Positions 6,082 to 13,988 of a stretch of 18,567 nucleotides of DNA are shown here, one piece after another. The notes under the pieces were generated by a model. That model did no database searches, had not been told where the DNA came from, and saw nothing but the letters and a program-made list of their open reading frames with translations. Source of the stretch: Methylobacter sp. (GTDB lineage: Bacteria; Pseudomonadota; Gammaproteobacteria; Methylococcales; Methylomonadaceae); the NCBI RefSeq assembly GCF_023227905.1, contig NZ_JALOCF010000069.1:1-18567 (forward strand). Reading direction: 5' to 3'. Within the stretch, counting starts at the first letter, position 1, and each line of letters opens with the position of its first letter. The translations under genes and the position numbers were made by a program.

Positions 6082-7617
6082 ATGAGTAATGACAACCTGC
6101 AAATCCGTCGCATCGCTATCGATACCTATCATGAGAACGTTGCTTACCTGCATCGGGAATGCGGCATTTATCGGGCCGAAGGTTTCCAGGCACTGTCTAA
6201 GATTCTGGTCAGCGCCAACGGTTCCAAGGTGCTTGCGGTTCTTAACGTGGTCGATGACTCATCCATCGTTCTGCCGGGAGAACTGGGATTATCCGAGCAG
6301 GCGTTTCAGCAACTGAATGCCGACGAAGGCAGTCTGGTTACGGTCAATCACGCGGAACATCCAAAGTCCATGGACGCGGTGCGCCGCAAAATCAACGGTG
6401 AGCGTCTCAGCCAGGACGATTTTAACAGCATAACCAAGGATATCGCCGAAGCCCGCTATTCGAAAATGGAAATGGCGGCATTTCTGGTTGCAACCGGGCA
6501 AAACAATCTTGATCGGGATGAGCTGTTTTTTCTTACCCGCGCGATGTTGCAGTCTGGCGACAAGATGAATTGGCATGAATCGCTGGTCGCCGACAAGCAC
6601 TGCATCGGCGGCATTCCCGGCAACCGCACCTCGATGCTGGTCGTGCCTATTGTTGCCGCGCACGGCATGCTGATACCCAAAACCTCCAGCCGCGCTATAA
6701 CCTCCCCGGCCGGTACGGCGGATACCATGGAGGTGCTGGCCGAGGTTAATCTGGCGCCGGACCAGCTTCATGATATCGTGCGCCAGGAACGCGGCTGTCT
6801 GGCCTGGGGCGGCACGGCCAGGCTTGCGCCGGTCGATGACATGCTGATCTCCGTTGAACGTCCGCTGGGTATCGACTCGCAGGGGCAAATGGTGGCGTCG
6901 ATCCTGTCCAAAAAACTGGCCGCCGGTTCCACGCATTTGCTGATCGATATTCCGGTCGGCCCCACGGCTAAAGTGCGGCACATGAACCAGGCGCTGGCCT
7001 TGCGCAAACTGTTTGAATTTGTCGGCGACCGGCTGAACATTCATCTGGAAGTGATGATAACCGACGGCCGCCAGCCGATAGGGCGGGGCATAGGTCCGAT
7101 ATTGGAAGCCCGGGACGTTATGCAGGTGCTGCATAACGAGCCTGATGCGCCGTTCGATCTACGCCAAAAATCCTTGCAGCTGGCCGGCAGGATTATTGAG
7201 TTCGACCCCGACGTGCGCGGCGGCCAAGGTTACGCGATTGCCCGCGATATTCTTGAATCGGGCCGGGCCGGCGCCAAAATGAATGCATTGATTCGGGCGC
7301 AGGGCGCAAAAATAATCGACCTGCATCCGGGCAGTCTTTGTCATGAGGTTGTTGCCGATAGCACCGGAATAGTCACCAGCATCGATAACTTTCAAATGGC
7401 AAAAATAGCCGGGCTGGCCGGCGCGCCGAAGATAAAAAAAGCGGGCGTCGATTTATTGAAGAAACTGGGCAGTCCGGTAGAAAAAGGCGAAATCTTATAC
7501 CGGATCTATGCCGAATATCAGACCGATTTTAAATTTGCCAAGGAGATGGCCGCCCAAAACAGCGGTTACACGATAGGCAGCGAAGAGCAAATTATCAAAT
7601 CGTTAATTGCCTTTTAA
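6082..7617 (+). CDS. deoA: AMP phosphorylase-type thymidine phosphorylase family enzyme
   Basis: A phosphorylase of 511 residues, about 70 longer than E. coli DeoA because of an extra N-terminal domain (about 1-90) typical of the archaeal AMP phosphorylases and their bacterial relatives. The catalytic motifs follow that subgroup rather than classical thymidine phosphorylase: DKHCIGGIPGNRT (171-183) and KTSSRAITSPAGTADTMEV (200-218), where E. coli DeoA has a GGVGD-type loop. CLAWGGTARLAPVDDMLI (239-256) and the C-terminal PVEKGEILYRIYAE also fit. The expected reaction is phosphorolysis of AMP (or CMP/UMP) to base plus ribose 1,5-bisphosphate, although bacterial members are often annotated as thymidine phosphorylase and the true substrate is not settled by sequence. 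The ATG lacks a strong Shine-Dalgarno. The PRPP synthetase-like gene follows after 18 bases, so one operon is likely. Confidence 0.88.
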   Translation: MSNDNLQIRRIAIDTYHENVAYLHRECGIYRAEGFQALSKILVSANGSKVLAVLNVVDDSSIVLPGELGLSEQAFQQLNADEGSLVTVNHAEHPKSMDAVRRKINGERLSQDDFNSITKDIAEARYSKMEMAAFLVATGQNNLDRDELFFLTRAMLQSGDKMNWHESLVADKHCIGGIPGNRTSMLVVPIVAAHGMLIPKTSSRAITSPAGTADTMEVLAEVNLAPDQLHDIVRQERGCLAWGGTARLAPVDDMLISVERPLGIDSQGQMVASILSKKLAAGSTHLLIDIPVGPTAKVRHMNQALALRKLFEFVGDRLNIHLEVMITDGRQPIGRGIGPILEARDVMQVLHNEPDAPFDLRQKSLQLAGRIIEFDPDVRGGQGYAIARDILESGRAGAKMNALIRAQGAKIIDLHPGSLCHEVVADSTGIVTSIDNFQMAKIAGLAGAPKIKKAGVDLLKKLGSPVEKGEILYRIYAEYQTDFKFAKEMAAQNSGYTIGSEEQIIKSLIAF

Positions 7618-7635
7618 TACGGAACAATTCCAGCC

Positions 7636-8514
7636 ATGATGATTCTTGCTTTTCCCGATTACTTAAGCCAGGCGCAGCGTCTGGCGGCCCGGCTTGACGT
7701 ACCGCTGGCGGAGATTGTGCTGCATCATTTTCCTGACAGTGAAAGCCTGGTCCGCCTGCCGCCGTCACTACCGGAACACGTGGTTGTCTGCCGCAGCCTT
7801 AACCAGCCCAACGACAAATTGATCGAGCTGATGCTGTGCGCGGTCACGGCGCGAGAATTAGGCGCCAAGCGCCTGACGCTGGTCGCGCCTTATTTAAGCT
7901 ATATGCGCCAGGATATCGCCAACCAGCCCGGCGAGGCGGTCAGTCAGCGTATTGTCGGCAAGCTGCTTGCGGACCTGTTTGACGATGTCCTCACCGTAGA
8001 CCCGCATTTGCACCGCATTTCGTCGTTAACCCAGGCAATTCCGATAAAAAACGCGATCAGCCTGACCGCCGCCAATGAAATCGGGGCTTTTTTAAAGCAA
8101 CAGTTCAAGAGCGCGATACTGTTGGGACCGGACAGCGAATCAAAACAGTGGGTGTCCGCTATCGCCGAAAACATCGGTTTTGATTACGCCATTGCCCAAA
8201 AAAAACGGCTGGGCGATAGGCAGGTCGAAATGATCTTGCAGGATTGCGATTACCGAAACAGACCGGTGATTATTATCGACGACGTGGCCAGTACCGGCAG
8301 GACAATTGCCAAGGCAGCAGGACTGCTGCAAGCCGCAGGCAACGATGATATTTATGCGGTCATTACCCATGCCCTGTTTTGCGGCGATGCTTATGAGCAT
8401 ATCCTTAAAGCAGGCGTCAAAAACATCTGGAGTACCGACAGCATCGATCATCCCAGCGCCTGCATTAAACTCGATGCTTTGCTGGCGGATGCGATTAAGG
8501 CCATTGCCCGATAA
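7636..8514 (+). CDS. prs: Ribose-phosphate pyrophosphokinase-like protein
   Basis: A 292-residue member of the PRPP synthetase family, shorter than E. coli Prs (315) and closer in its motifs to archaeal-type enzymes. It shows HFPDSESLVRLP (31-42), the ATP-site motif APYLSYMRQD (84-93), DPHLHR (122-127), a possible flexible-loop segment QKKRLGDRQVE (188-198) and the PRPP-binding loop VIIIDDVASTGRT (211-223). Key basic and acidic residues are retained, so it is probably active: ribose 5-phosphate plus ATP gives PRPP plus AMP. It lies 18 bases downstream of the phosphorylase. It is probably a second, dedicated copy rather than the housekeeping Prs, because housekeeping prs usually has other neighbours; this is inference. 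Confidence 0.85.
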   Translation: MMILAFPDYLSQAQRLAARLDVPLAEIVLHHFPDSESLVRLPPSLPEHVVVCRSLNQPNDKLIELMLCAVTARELGAKRLTLVAPYLSYMRQDIANQPGEAVSQRIVGKLLADLFDDVLTVDPHLHRISSLTQAIPIKNAISLTAANEIGAFLKQQFKSAILLGPDSESKQWVSAIAENIGFDYAIAQKKRLGDRQVEMILQDCDYRNRPVIIIDDVASTGRTIAKAAGLLQAAGNDDIYAVITHALFCGDAYEHILKAGVKNIWSTDSIDHPSACIKLDALLADAIKAIAR

Positions 8515-8518
8515 AGCG

Positions 8519-8547
8519 TTGACAGACCCCGGGCCAGTTAATAGACT
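8519..8547 (+). promoter_or_regulatory. Sigma-70 promoter for hupE
   Basis: A consensus TTGACA (8519-8524) is separated by 17 bases from TAGACT (8542-8547), immediately after the stop of the PRPP synthetase-like gene and about 75 bases before the hupE ATG. Confidence 0.6.
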
Positions 8548-8623
8548 GAGATTTGCTTATAGCAATGATGCAAGTTGGCCGGCCATTGCTCACCACGATT
8601 TAATAACTTTAAAGGAACTTATT

Positions 8624-9202
8624 ATGCATATTAAAAACTGGCTGATTGCCGCCTTATTTCTCGTATCGCCCGCGCTCTATGCGCACACCGGCGGTCATAT
8701 CGGTCACAGTTTGTTCAGCGGTATGCTGCATCCTTTAACCGGAATCGACCATTTGTTGGTATTGCTGGCGGTCGGCCTGGTTGCGGCAAAGCAGGGCGGC
8801 AAAGCGTTGTTTATGTTCCCCGCTATTTTTTTTGGCTTGATGGCTGCTGGTGCGTTGCTTAGCGCTGTAGCCGTGCAAATCCCGTTTGTTGAATTCTTTA
8901 TCGCCTTATCGCTGCTTGCGTTTGGCTTGCTGGTCATCGCTAAAGATGGGCTTCGTGCCTCAGCCCATCCTATAATGCTCTTTCTGGGCGTATCGTTTTT
9001 CGCCGTATTTCATGGTTATGCGCATGCCGCGGAAATTCCGGCCGATTCTAACGCCATCTGGTATTTCTCATCGTTAATGCTGGTGAGTCTGGTCATTTGT
9101 CTGGGCGGTTGCATCATCGGACTGAACACTGGCAAGCGCATGAACTACCTGTTCTCATTGATATGCTTAAGCAGCGGCTTGTATTATTTAACTGCCGGTT
9201 AG
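8624..9202 (+). CDS. hupE: HupE/UreJ-family nickel/cobalt permease
   Basis: A 192-residue inner-membrane protein of the HupE/UreJ family, which takes up nickel (or cobalt) for metalloenzymes such as hydrogenase or urease. The first 20 residues form a signal peptide ending ALYA, so the mature protein starts HTGGHIGH. The family metal motif HPLTGIDHLLVLLAVG is at 36-51, with leucine where many members have methionine. A second histidine motif, FHGYAHAAE, is at 129-137. About six hydrophobic segments follow the signal. The ATG has an AAAGGA site nine bases upstream and its own promoter. No hydrogenase or urease genes are in the window, so the metal and its user are not shown. An open frame extends upstream to 8306 but overlaps the PRPP synthetase-like gene, and this start is much better supported. 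Confidence 0.88.
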   Translation: MHIKNWLIAALFLVSPALYAHTGGHIGHSLFSGMLHPLTGIDHLLVLLAVGLVAAKQGGKALFMFPAIFFGLMAAGALLSAVAVQIPFVEFFIALSLLAFGLLVIAKDGLRASAHPIMLFLGVSFFAVFHGYAHAAEIPADSNAIWYFSSLMLVSLVICLGGCIIGLNTGKRMNYLFSLICLSSGLYYLTAG

Positions 9203-9246
9203 CGGGTTATCAACAAATAGCGCTTCGTTAACTAAAGGACTTCTTT

Positions 9247-9275
9247 AAAATAGCCGATTCGGCAACGGCTATTTT
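9247..9275 (+). terminator. Probable terminator after hupE
   Basis: AAAATAGCCG (9247-9256) pairs exactly with CGGCTATTTT (9266-9275) around a 9-base loop; the stem ends in a short T-tract. A second small hairpin, CGGGGC/GCCCCG at 9311-9328, lies between this and the acyltransferase gene. Confidence 0.65.
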
Positions 9276-9354
9276 CCAAATACAGTCGAAAAATTAATTC
9301 CGCATAAAACCGGGGCCGCTACGCCCCGCCATTTCCCAGGCAGGATAACCCTCA

Positions 9355-10446
9355 TTGCGTAACACCCATCAAGCAGTTGTGCCGCCAAGAATCGATTATA
9401 TTGACGCTTGGCGGTTTTTGGCCGTTCTCATGGTCATTCAGTCGCATGTTTTTGTTTACAGCGGCTTAACGATAAACTCTTTGACACCTTTCTTGGATCA
9501 ACTGGACCGGCTAGGAGAACTGGGGGTTTTGGTCTTTTTTGTGATCAGCGGGTTTGTGATTTGTTCCGGTCTGGTTGCAGAAAAAAGCCGCACGGGTAGG
9601 GTTTGTCTATCCGCATTTTATGTGCGCCGGTTTTACCGGATTATTCCGCCGCTTTGGCTGTATCTGTCCTGTCTATTGATACTCGGGACGGCGGGCATCA
9701 TTGAAACTTCGCCGCAACAAGCGCTTACCTCGGCCTCGTTCTTATGTAATATGCCGTTTCCCGACGGCTGCTCCTGGTTCGCAGGGCATACCTGGACGCT
9801 GGCTTATGAGGAGCAGTTCTACCTGCTATTTCCGCTGTTGATCCTGTTCGTACCGCTGATTAATAACAGTTTGCGCTTTGGCATTGCAATAGGCATTCTG
9901 GCGATGGGTTCGGTGTTATTGAACAGGACAGGCCATCTGTTTATGGGCGAATATCTCATGTATTTTATTTTTCTGCTTAGCGGCTGCTGTTCCGCGCTGT
10001 TGCCTAAAAATATCATCAGCCGTATTTGCCAAATGCACGCTGCCGTCTGGTTAAGCGTTATTGCTTTGCTGCTGGTTTGTGTCGGCTATTTGCCGGGTGA
10101 AATCGAAAAACAGGTTAAAACGCTCTTTTACCCGCCGCTTATTCTACTGATGGTGCTGGGCACGCCCGTACAGACTAAAGCAATTGCCCTGGTTTTTAAG
10201 AACAGGCTGCTCTGTTACTTAGGAAGAATATCCTACACGGTCTATTTGTGGCAGGAATTAGTGACGGGAAATTATGTCGGCGGTTTAACCTTCGTTTACA
10301 TCGCTGCCGTTTTTGTATTTGCGATGCTTTCGTATCGGTATATTGAATTGCCGTTGCAAAGAAAGGCGACTTTGATATCCGACGGCTTAAAAGCAGCCGC
10401 TGCTGAGGCATTGTTAAGCGAGTATAAACAAGACCGGCCATATTAA
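9355..10446 (+). CDS. Acyltransferase 3 family membrane protein (OafA-like)
   Basis: A polytopic inner-membrane O-acyltransferase of 363 residues. The family pattern is clear: IDYIDAWRFLAVLMVIQSH near the N-terminus with the conserved histidine H31, GVLVFFVISGFVICSG (57-72), the basic YVRRFYRIIPPLWLY block (89-103), and TWTLAYEEQFYLLFP (146-160). About ten hydrophobic helices follow, ending in RYIELPLQRK. Such proteins move acetyl or other acyl groups onto surface polysaccharides, lipopolysaccharide or small molecules; the acceptor cannot be told here. The start is a TTG at 9355 with AGGA about 11 bases upstream; no nearby ATG keeps the conserved N-terminus. It stands alone between two hairpins, so it is probably monocistronic. 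Confidence 0.88.
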   Translation: MRNTHQAVVPPRIDYIDAWRFLAVLMVIQSHVFVYSGLTINSLTPFLDQLDRLGELGVLVFFVISGFVICSGLVAEKSRTGRVCLSAFYVRRFYRIIPPLWLYLSCLLILGTAGIIETSPQQALTSASFLCNMPFPDGCSWFAGHTWTLAYEEQFYLLFPLLILFVPLINNSLRFGIAIGILAMGSVLLNRTGHLFMGEYLMYFIFLLSGCCSALLPKNIISRICQMHAAVWLSVIALLLVCVGYLPGEIEKQVKTLFYPPLILLMVLGTPVQTKAIALVFKNRLLCYLGRISYTVYLWQELVTGNYVGGLTFVYIAAVFVFAMLSYRYIELPLQRKATLISDGLKAAAAEALLSEYKQDRPY

Positions 10447-10470
10447 CCCTCGCCCGGAAGGTCGAGGGTT
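10445..10470. terminator. Hairpin between convergent genes
   Basis: AACCCTCG (10445-10452) pairs with CGAGGGTT (10463-10470) across a 10-base loop, overlapping the acyltransferase stop and lying just beyond the end of the convergent ASCH gene. There is no real T-tract on either strand, so it is a weak terminator candidate. Confidence 0.4.
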
Positions 10471-10481
10471 CTTAGCGTTAA

Positions 10482-10814
10482 CTAATCCGTTTGCGCCGCA
10501 AAACTATGCACCCATGCCAGGGCATCGTCGTTCCAGGTCATTCCGGCATGCATCTTTAAAATGATATCCCGGTACATTTCAAGGCTGGGATAGCCTTCCG
10601 CCTGGGCATCGGCATCGGTCATGTCGCCTAAGCGCTGACGTTTTAAATCGGTAACAACAAAAGTCATTCCGTCCAGGTCGAAAGTTTCGCCGGGCCAGCC
10701 ATAGACGCCATCACGACGTTGTTGCGTTTTTGTTCCGGCTCTTGCCGCTTCTACCAATTTTGCGTGAGTAACCAAGCGATCTATCGAACAGGTTTTCTCG
10801 GGATAAGCTTCCAT
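10482..10814 (-). CDS. ASCH-domain protein (PUA-like fold)
   Basis: A 110-residue soluble protein. GTKTQQRRDGVYG (28-40), then a strand-rich part FDLDGMTFVVTDLKRQRLGDM and the DADAQAEGYPSLEMYRDII stretch, match the ASCH pattern of G-x-K-T-x-x-x-R followed by an A-E-G-Y/F helix. A tryptophan-rich end (MTWNDDALAWVHSF) follows, as in many ASCH proteins. ASCH domains have a PUA-like fold and are thought to bind RNA or modified nucleotides; some cleave N4-acetylcytidine. No substrate can be assigned. The ATG has an AGGA site, and TACAAT at about 10847-10852 on the minus strand could be its -10. It diverges from the gene at 10967. Confidence 0.7.
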   Translation of the reverse strand: MEAYPEKTCSIDRLVTHAKLVEAARAGTKTQQRRDGVYGWPGETFDLDGMTFVVTDLKRQRLGDMTDADAQAEGYPSLEMYRDIILKMHAGMTWNDDALAWVHSFAAQTD

Positions 10815-10966
10815 TGTTGATCCTAATTTGAATAAAAAATTCTATTGTACACCAAGCACTATTGTCTCGTAGCGACTGTCAGCCGCCATTTTGGGCGTCA
10901 GTTAAACTAATTTTGATGCCGGCCGATAACCGGAGGTGAGCAAAACTTTTCTTCGGGGCAAAACTA

Positions 10967-12010
10967 ATGATCATAAAAAGTTCCAGCATACAACTAAACA
11001 GCCGGCATCAGTTCTTAAAGAGCTCTCAGGAGTCGGAATCGTTACGGTTCTGGAAAACCCAGGACCAGCCGGGGCCGGCTAGAAACGAGCGACCGGCAGA
11101 TTCGCTTAGCCTTAGCGGCCCGGCGCAGGCGCTCAAAGCCGAGAGACAAGCATTGGATACTGATAAACCGCTTGATGACAACGACAGCATTAAACTGCTT
11201 ATTGTCAGGCAGATGGTTAAGGCGATAACCGGCCAGGATTTCAAGCTGTTTTCTCCCGCTGAATTGAGCGGCGACGCTGAAAATACGGCTATTGAAATCA
11301 CCGCAACCCCGCCGCCTGCCAAGCAGCCTTCCTCTGCGGGCTTCGGGCTTGTTTACGAGCATCATGCCGTGTATCAGGAGTCGGAAAACACTAGCTTTTC
11401 CGCTATCGGCTCCATCCGGACACAAGACGGGCAAAGCATCGATTTTTCAGTCAAGTTGAATATGAGCCGAGAATTCCGTCTGGAGACCAACCTTGCCATC
11501 ACTGCCGGGGATCCTGAAAAGAAAGTCGATCCGCTGGTGATTAATTTTGGCGGCAATGCGGCGGAACTGTCACAAACGCGCTTTGAGTTCGACATTGACG
11601 CCAATGGTACCGCTGAACAAATCGCCAATTTAAAACCGGGTAGCGGCTTTCTGGCATTGGATAAAAACCAGGACGACATTATCAATGATGGCGCTGAATT
11701 GTTCGGCCCGAATTCCGGCAACGGGTTTTCAGAGTTGGCCCAGTATGACAGCGATAACAACCGCTTCATTGACGAAGCCGATCCAATTTATGACAGTTTA
11801 AGAATCTGGCAGCGGTTCGAAGACGGCAGCCAGCAGCTTATTGCCTTAGGCGATAAAAACATAGGCGCTATTTATCTGGGTCATGCTACTACGCCTTTCC
11901 AGTTGCGCAACACCGAGAACCAGTCGCTGGGAGAGGTTACCGATACCGGTATTTATTTAACGGAAGACGGCAAAACCGGCACCATTCAGCAGGTTAACTT
12001 TAGCGTGTAA
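10967..12010 (+). CDS. Hypothetical protein with EF-hand-like calcium loops
   Basis: A 347-residue protein. I do not recognise a named family with certainty, but the C-terminal half carries repeated Asp/Asn-rich loops of the dockerin/EF-hand/VCBS kind: FDIDANGTAEQI (208-219), LDKNQDDIINDGAELFG (231-247) and DSDNNRFIDEADPIYDSLRIW (261-281). Such loops bind calcium and occur in proteins related to RTX adhesins. The N-terminal 120 residues are polar, low in complexity and probably disordered (PPPAKQPSS near 115-123). There is no signal peptide, so it is either cytoplasmic or exported by another route. The ATG is preceded by a weak TCGGGGC site. It is monocistronic, ending before the terminator at 12136. 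Confidence 0.7.
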   Translation: MIIKSSSIQLNSRHQFLKSSQESESLRFWKTQDQPGPARNERPADSLSLSGPAQALKAERQALDTDKPLDDNDSIKLLIVRQMVKAITGQDFKLFSPAELSGDAENTAIEITATPPPAKQPSSAGFGLVYEHHAVYQESENTSFSAIGSIRTQDGQSIDFSVKLNMSREFRLETNLAITAGDPEKKVDPLVINFGGNAAELSQTRFEFDIDANGTAEQIANLKPGSGFLALDKNQDDIINDGAELFGPNSGNGFSELAQYDSDNNRFIDEADPIYDSLRIWQRFEDGSQQLIALGDKNIGAIYLGHATTPFQLRNTENQSLGEVTDTGIYLTEDGKTGTIQQVNFSV

Positions 12011-12052
12011 ATAAGGAAAAGGGATTAAATTGCAGATATAGGTATTCGTACG

Positions 12053-12120
12053 GATAAACTCAGTTTATATGCTTTGTTAATCTATGCTTCGACAAGAAAG
12101 GCTGGATGCCGAGTTTGTCG
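12053..12120 (+). other. Two hairpins in the 3' leader before a terminator
   Basis: In the 12011-12206 gap, ATAAAC-TCA-GTTTAT (12053-12067) is one stem-loop. CGACAA (12090-12095) pairs with TTGTCG (12115-12120), with an inner GGC/GCC pairing. They precede the terminator at 12136. They could be a long structured 3' UTR or a small RNA; I see no known riboswitch signature. Confidence 0.3.
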
Positions 12121-12135
12121 TATTATCTCTCTTAC

Positions 12136-12185
12136 AAAGACCATCCGGGGTCTGCCCCCTTTCTCTCTGGGGTGGTCTTTTTTTT
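12136..12185 (+). terminator. Rho-independent terminator
   Basis: AAAGACCA (12136-12143) pairs with TGGTCTTT (12173-12180), followed by five more T residues; the intervening sequence contains a further CGGGG/CCCC pairing. The T-tract is on the plus strand only, so it ends transcripts from the gene at 10967. Confidence 0.85.
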
Positions 12186-12206
12186 GAGAGGCACAGCAAT
12201 TCCCCA

Positions 12207-13952
12207 TCATTCCTGAAAAATCCTTAACGACCTGATTCTGTTGATAGCAGCAGCCAGCTCATATTTGCGCGGCATGGAAAGAGTGCCCGGATAATCAGAT
12301 TGCAAGCAGTCTAATCCATGCTTATTTATTTTATTTTCCAGCCAGTTTATCCAGAAACGGATGGTCTCGGGTCTATCGCCCGACTGCTTTAATTGCGTCC
12401 GTAACGTCAAAAGGCAATAGCCGATAGCTAGCACCTGCGGGGCTTCTGCAATTTGCGCGACCGCCTCCAGATTAATCAAATCCATGCCGTATTCAAGCTG
12501 CCTTGGCGCGTTGCGCAAATCCTTGATGCGCTTGGAAAGCGTCTTGTTCAAGCGCTGGTTGACATAGGCCGGATCGAAATTATCGGTTGCCAGGCGGCGC
12601 GATATAGCAAAGTCGTGAATCGGCATATCCTCTTCCGCTATCGGGCCAAGCCTGTCACGCACCTTGGCGGTAATATCCTCGCAGCGGTAATTGTCCATCA
12701 GCAGGCAGGTATCGGCTTTCTGCAAGAAATAACCCAGGCCGCCGACCACGAATATCATCGACACATGATGTTTTTCCCATAGCGACCGCACTGTCGAATA
12801 AAGTGGCTTGATCGGTTCCTGTGCGGCATCCAGGATTTTTTTGATCAGCTCATCGCGCACCAGGAAATTGGTTGCGCAGGTGTCTTCATCAAACAGCAGC
12901 AGGCGGCTGCCGCTTTCAATGGCTTCGACAATATTAGCTGCTTGCGACGTGCTGCCGCTGGCATTGTCGGACGAAAAACAAGCGGTTTTGAGGCCGTTCG
13001 GCAGATCGCCGATAAAAGGGCTGATGTCGACATTCCGAATGTTGCGGCCTTCTTCGGCTCGGATAAAAAAAGCATCTTCCCTAGTTACTACATATTCCCG
13101 TCCGTCTCCGGGAATATGCGCATAAACCCCGGTTAAAATCGCCTGCATTAACGTCGACTTGCCGTGATAGCCGCCGCCGGTAATGCAGGTTATGCCTTCC
13201 TTGATGCCCATGCCGATTATGTCGCGGCCATCCGCTAAGGGAATCTTGATTTGTAACGATGCGGGGGATTGAAAGGTTTTAACAGACTCGTCCATTGCAG
13301 GTCGGTCATCGACACCGCTTTGTCGCGGCAACTTTGCGCCATTGGCGATAAAGGCAATCAGGTCATGCTGCCGTATAAACTGAAGGATTTCAGCGCGTGT
13401 TTTTTGCACATTTACAAACTGCTGGAGCAGAGTTCTGGTTTTCTCTTCGTAGTGTTGATAAAAAAATGTAGCGTCAACAATTGCCGTCAGTTCTTGGCTG
13501 AACATGATCCACGCCTGCTCGGCATCAAAAACGCCGCCTTGCCTTTTGGCGGGAAGGCTGATGATAAAGCGCAAATAAACGGCCTGGTCAGCGAACAAAA
13601 CGCTATCCCTGCTCAGCATCTTTTGGCTCAAGGCAGTGGTGCTAAAAGAACCGCTGCCGTCCTTGCCGCGATTTTGCTGCGCAAACTTGTTAATGCCGTG
13701 ACGAAAACGCCGGATCAAAAAATCGGCCACCGCAAGTTTGCACTCCGCGGTCTTGAAAAACTCTTCGGGGATTTGACTATCCTGCAGCGCTATTTTTATC
13801 GATGCAATGGAAGCAGGGTTGGCGCCGGGGCTACCCTGCATTTTGATAAAGCTGAGTTCAAATCGGGGGAAACGATAAGAACCGCGCAGTTTTTGGATAG
13901 TGTGGAAAGGCCGGTCGGCGATAGAAGCTAGCAAGTCATGTAATTGATGCAC
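12207..13952 (-). CDS. ABC-class ATPase of the PF09818 type
   Basis: A large ATPase of 581 residues matching the 'predicted ATPase of the ABC class' family. It shows an N-terminal substrate-like domain with RGSYRFPRFELSFIKMQGSPGA (23-44) and LSRDSVLFADQAVYLRFIISLPAKR (113-137). A Walker A motif GGGYHGKST is at 259-267, an ABC signature-like SGSTSQAANI at 332-341, and Walker B LLLFDEDT at 351-358 with the catalytic glutamate. A sensor-like FVVGGLGYF follows. There are no membrane helices, so it is not a transporter. A trypanosome relative, MRB1590, acts in RNA editing, which makes nucleic-acid binding plausible but unproven here. The start is GTG at 13952 with a very strong AGGAGG site. It lies downstream of ssb and a small unknown gene. 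Confidence 0.88.
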   Translation of the reverse strand: MHQLHDLLASIADRPFHTIQKLRGSYRFPRFELSFIKMQGSPGANPASIASIKIALQDSQIPEEFFKTAECKLAVADFLIRRFRHGINKFAQQNRGKDGSGSFSTTALSQKMLSRDSVLFADQAVYLRFIISLPAKRQGGVFDAEQAWIMFSQELTAIVDATFFYQHYEEKTRTLLQQFVNVQKTRAEILQFIRQHDLIAFIANGAKLPRQSGVDDRPAMDESVKTFQSPASLQIKIPLADGRDIIGMGIKEGITCITGGGYHGKSTLMQAILTGVYAHIPGDGREYVVTREDAFFIRAEEGRNIRNVDISPFIGDLPNGLKTACFSSDNASGSTSQAANIVEAIESGSRLLLFDEDTCATNFLVRDELIKKILDAAQEPIKPLYSTVRSLWEKHHVSMIFVVGGLGYFLQKADTCLLMDNYRCEDITAKVRDRLGPIAEEDMPIHDFAISRRLATDNFDPAYVNQRLNKTLSKRIKDLRNAPRQLEYGMDLINLEAVAQIAEAPQVLAIGYCLLTLRTQLKQSGDRPETIRFWINWLENKINKHGLDCLQSDYPGTLSMPRKYELAAAINRIRSLRIFQE

Positions 13953-13988
13953 ATTCCCTCCTGCTTTTTAGTTCAAAAACCGGGCAAG

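Noticed and set aside
6289..7134. Long minus-strand open frame of 281 codons
   Set aside because: It is antisense to the phosphorylase gene, has a His/Gln/Arg-rich composition typical of a shadow frame and no family motifs.
8306..8623. Longer version of the HupE frame starting at 8306
   Set aside because: It overlaps the PRPP synthetase-like gene and would bury the signal peptide; ATG 8624 has a ribosome binding site and an upstream promoter.
13269..13931. Plus-strand open frame of 220 codons
   Set aside because: It is antisense to the ABC ATPase, which has clear Walker motifs; no recognisable domain.
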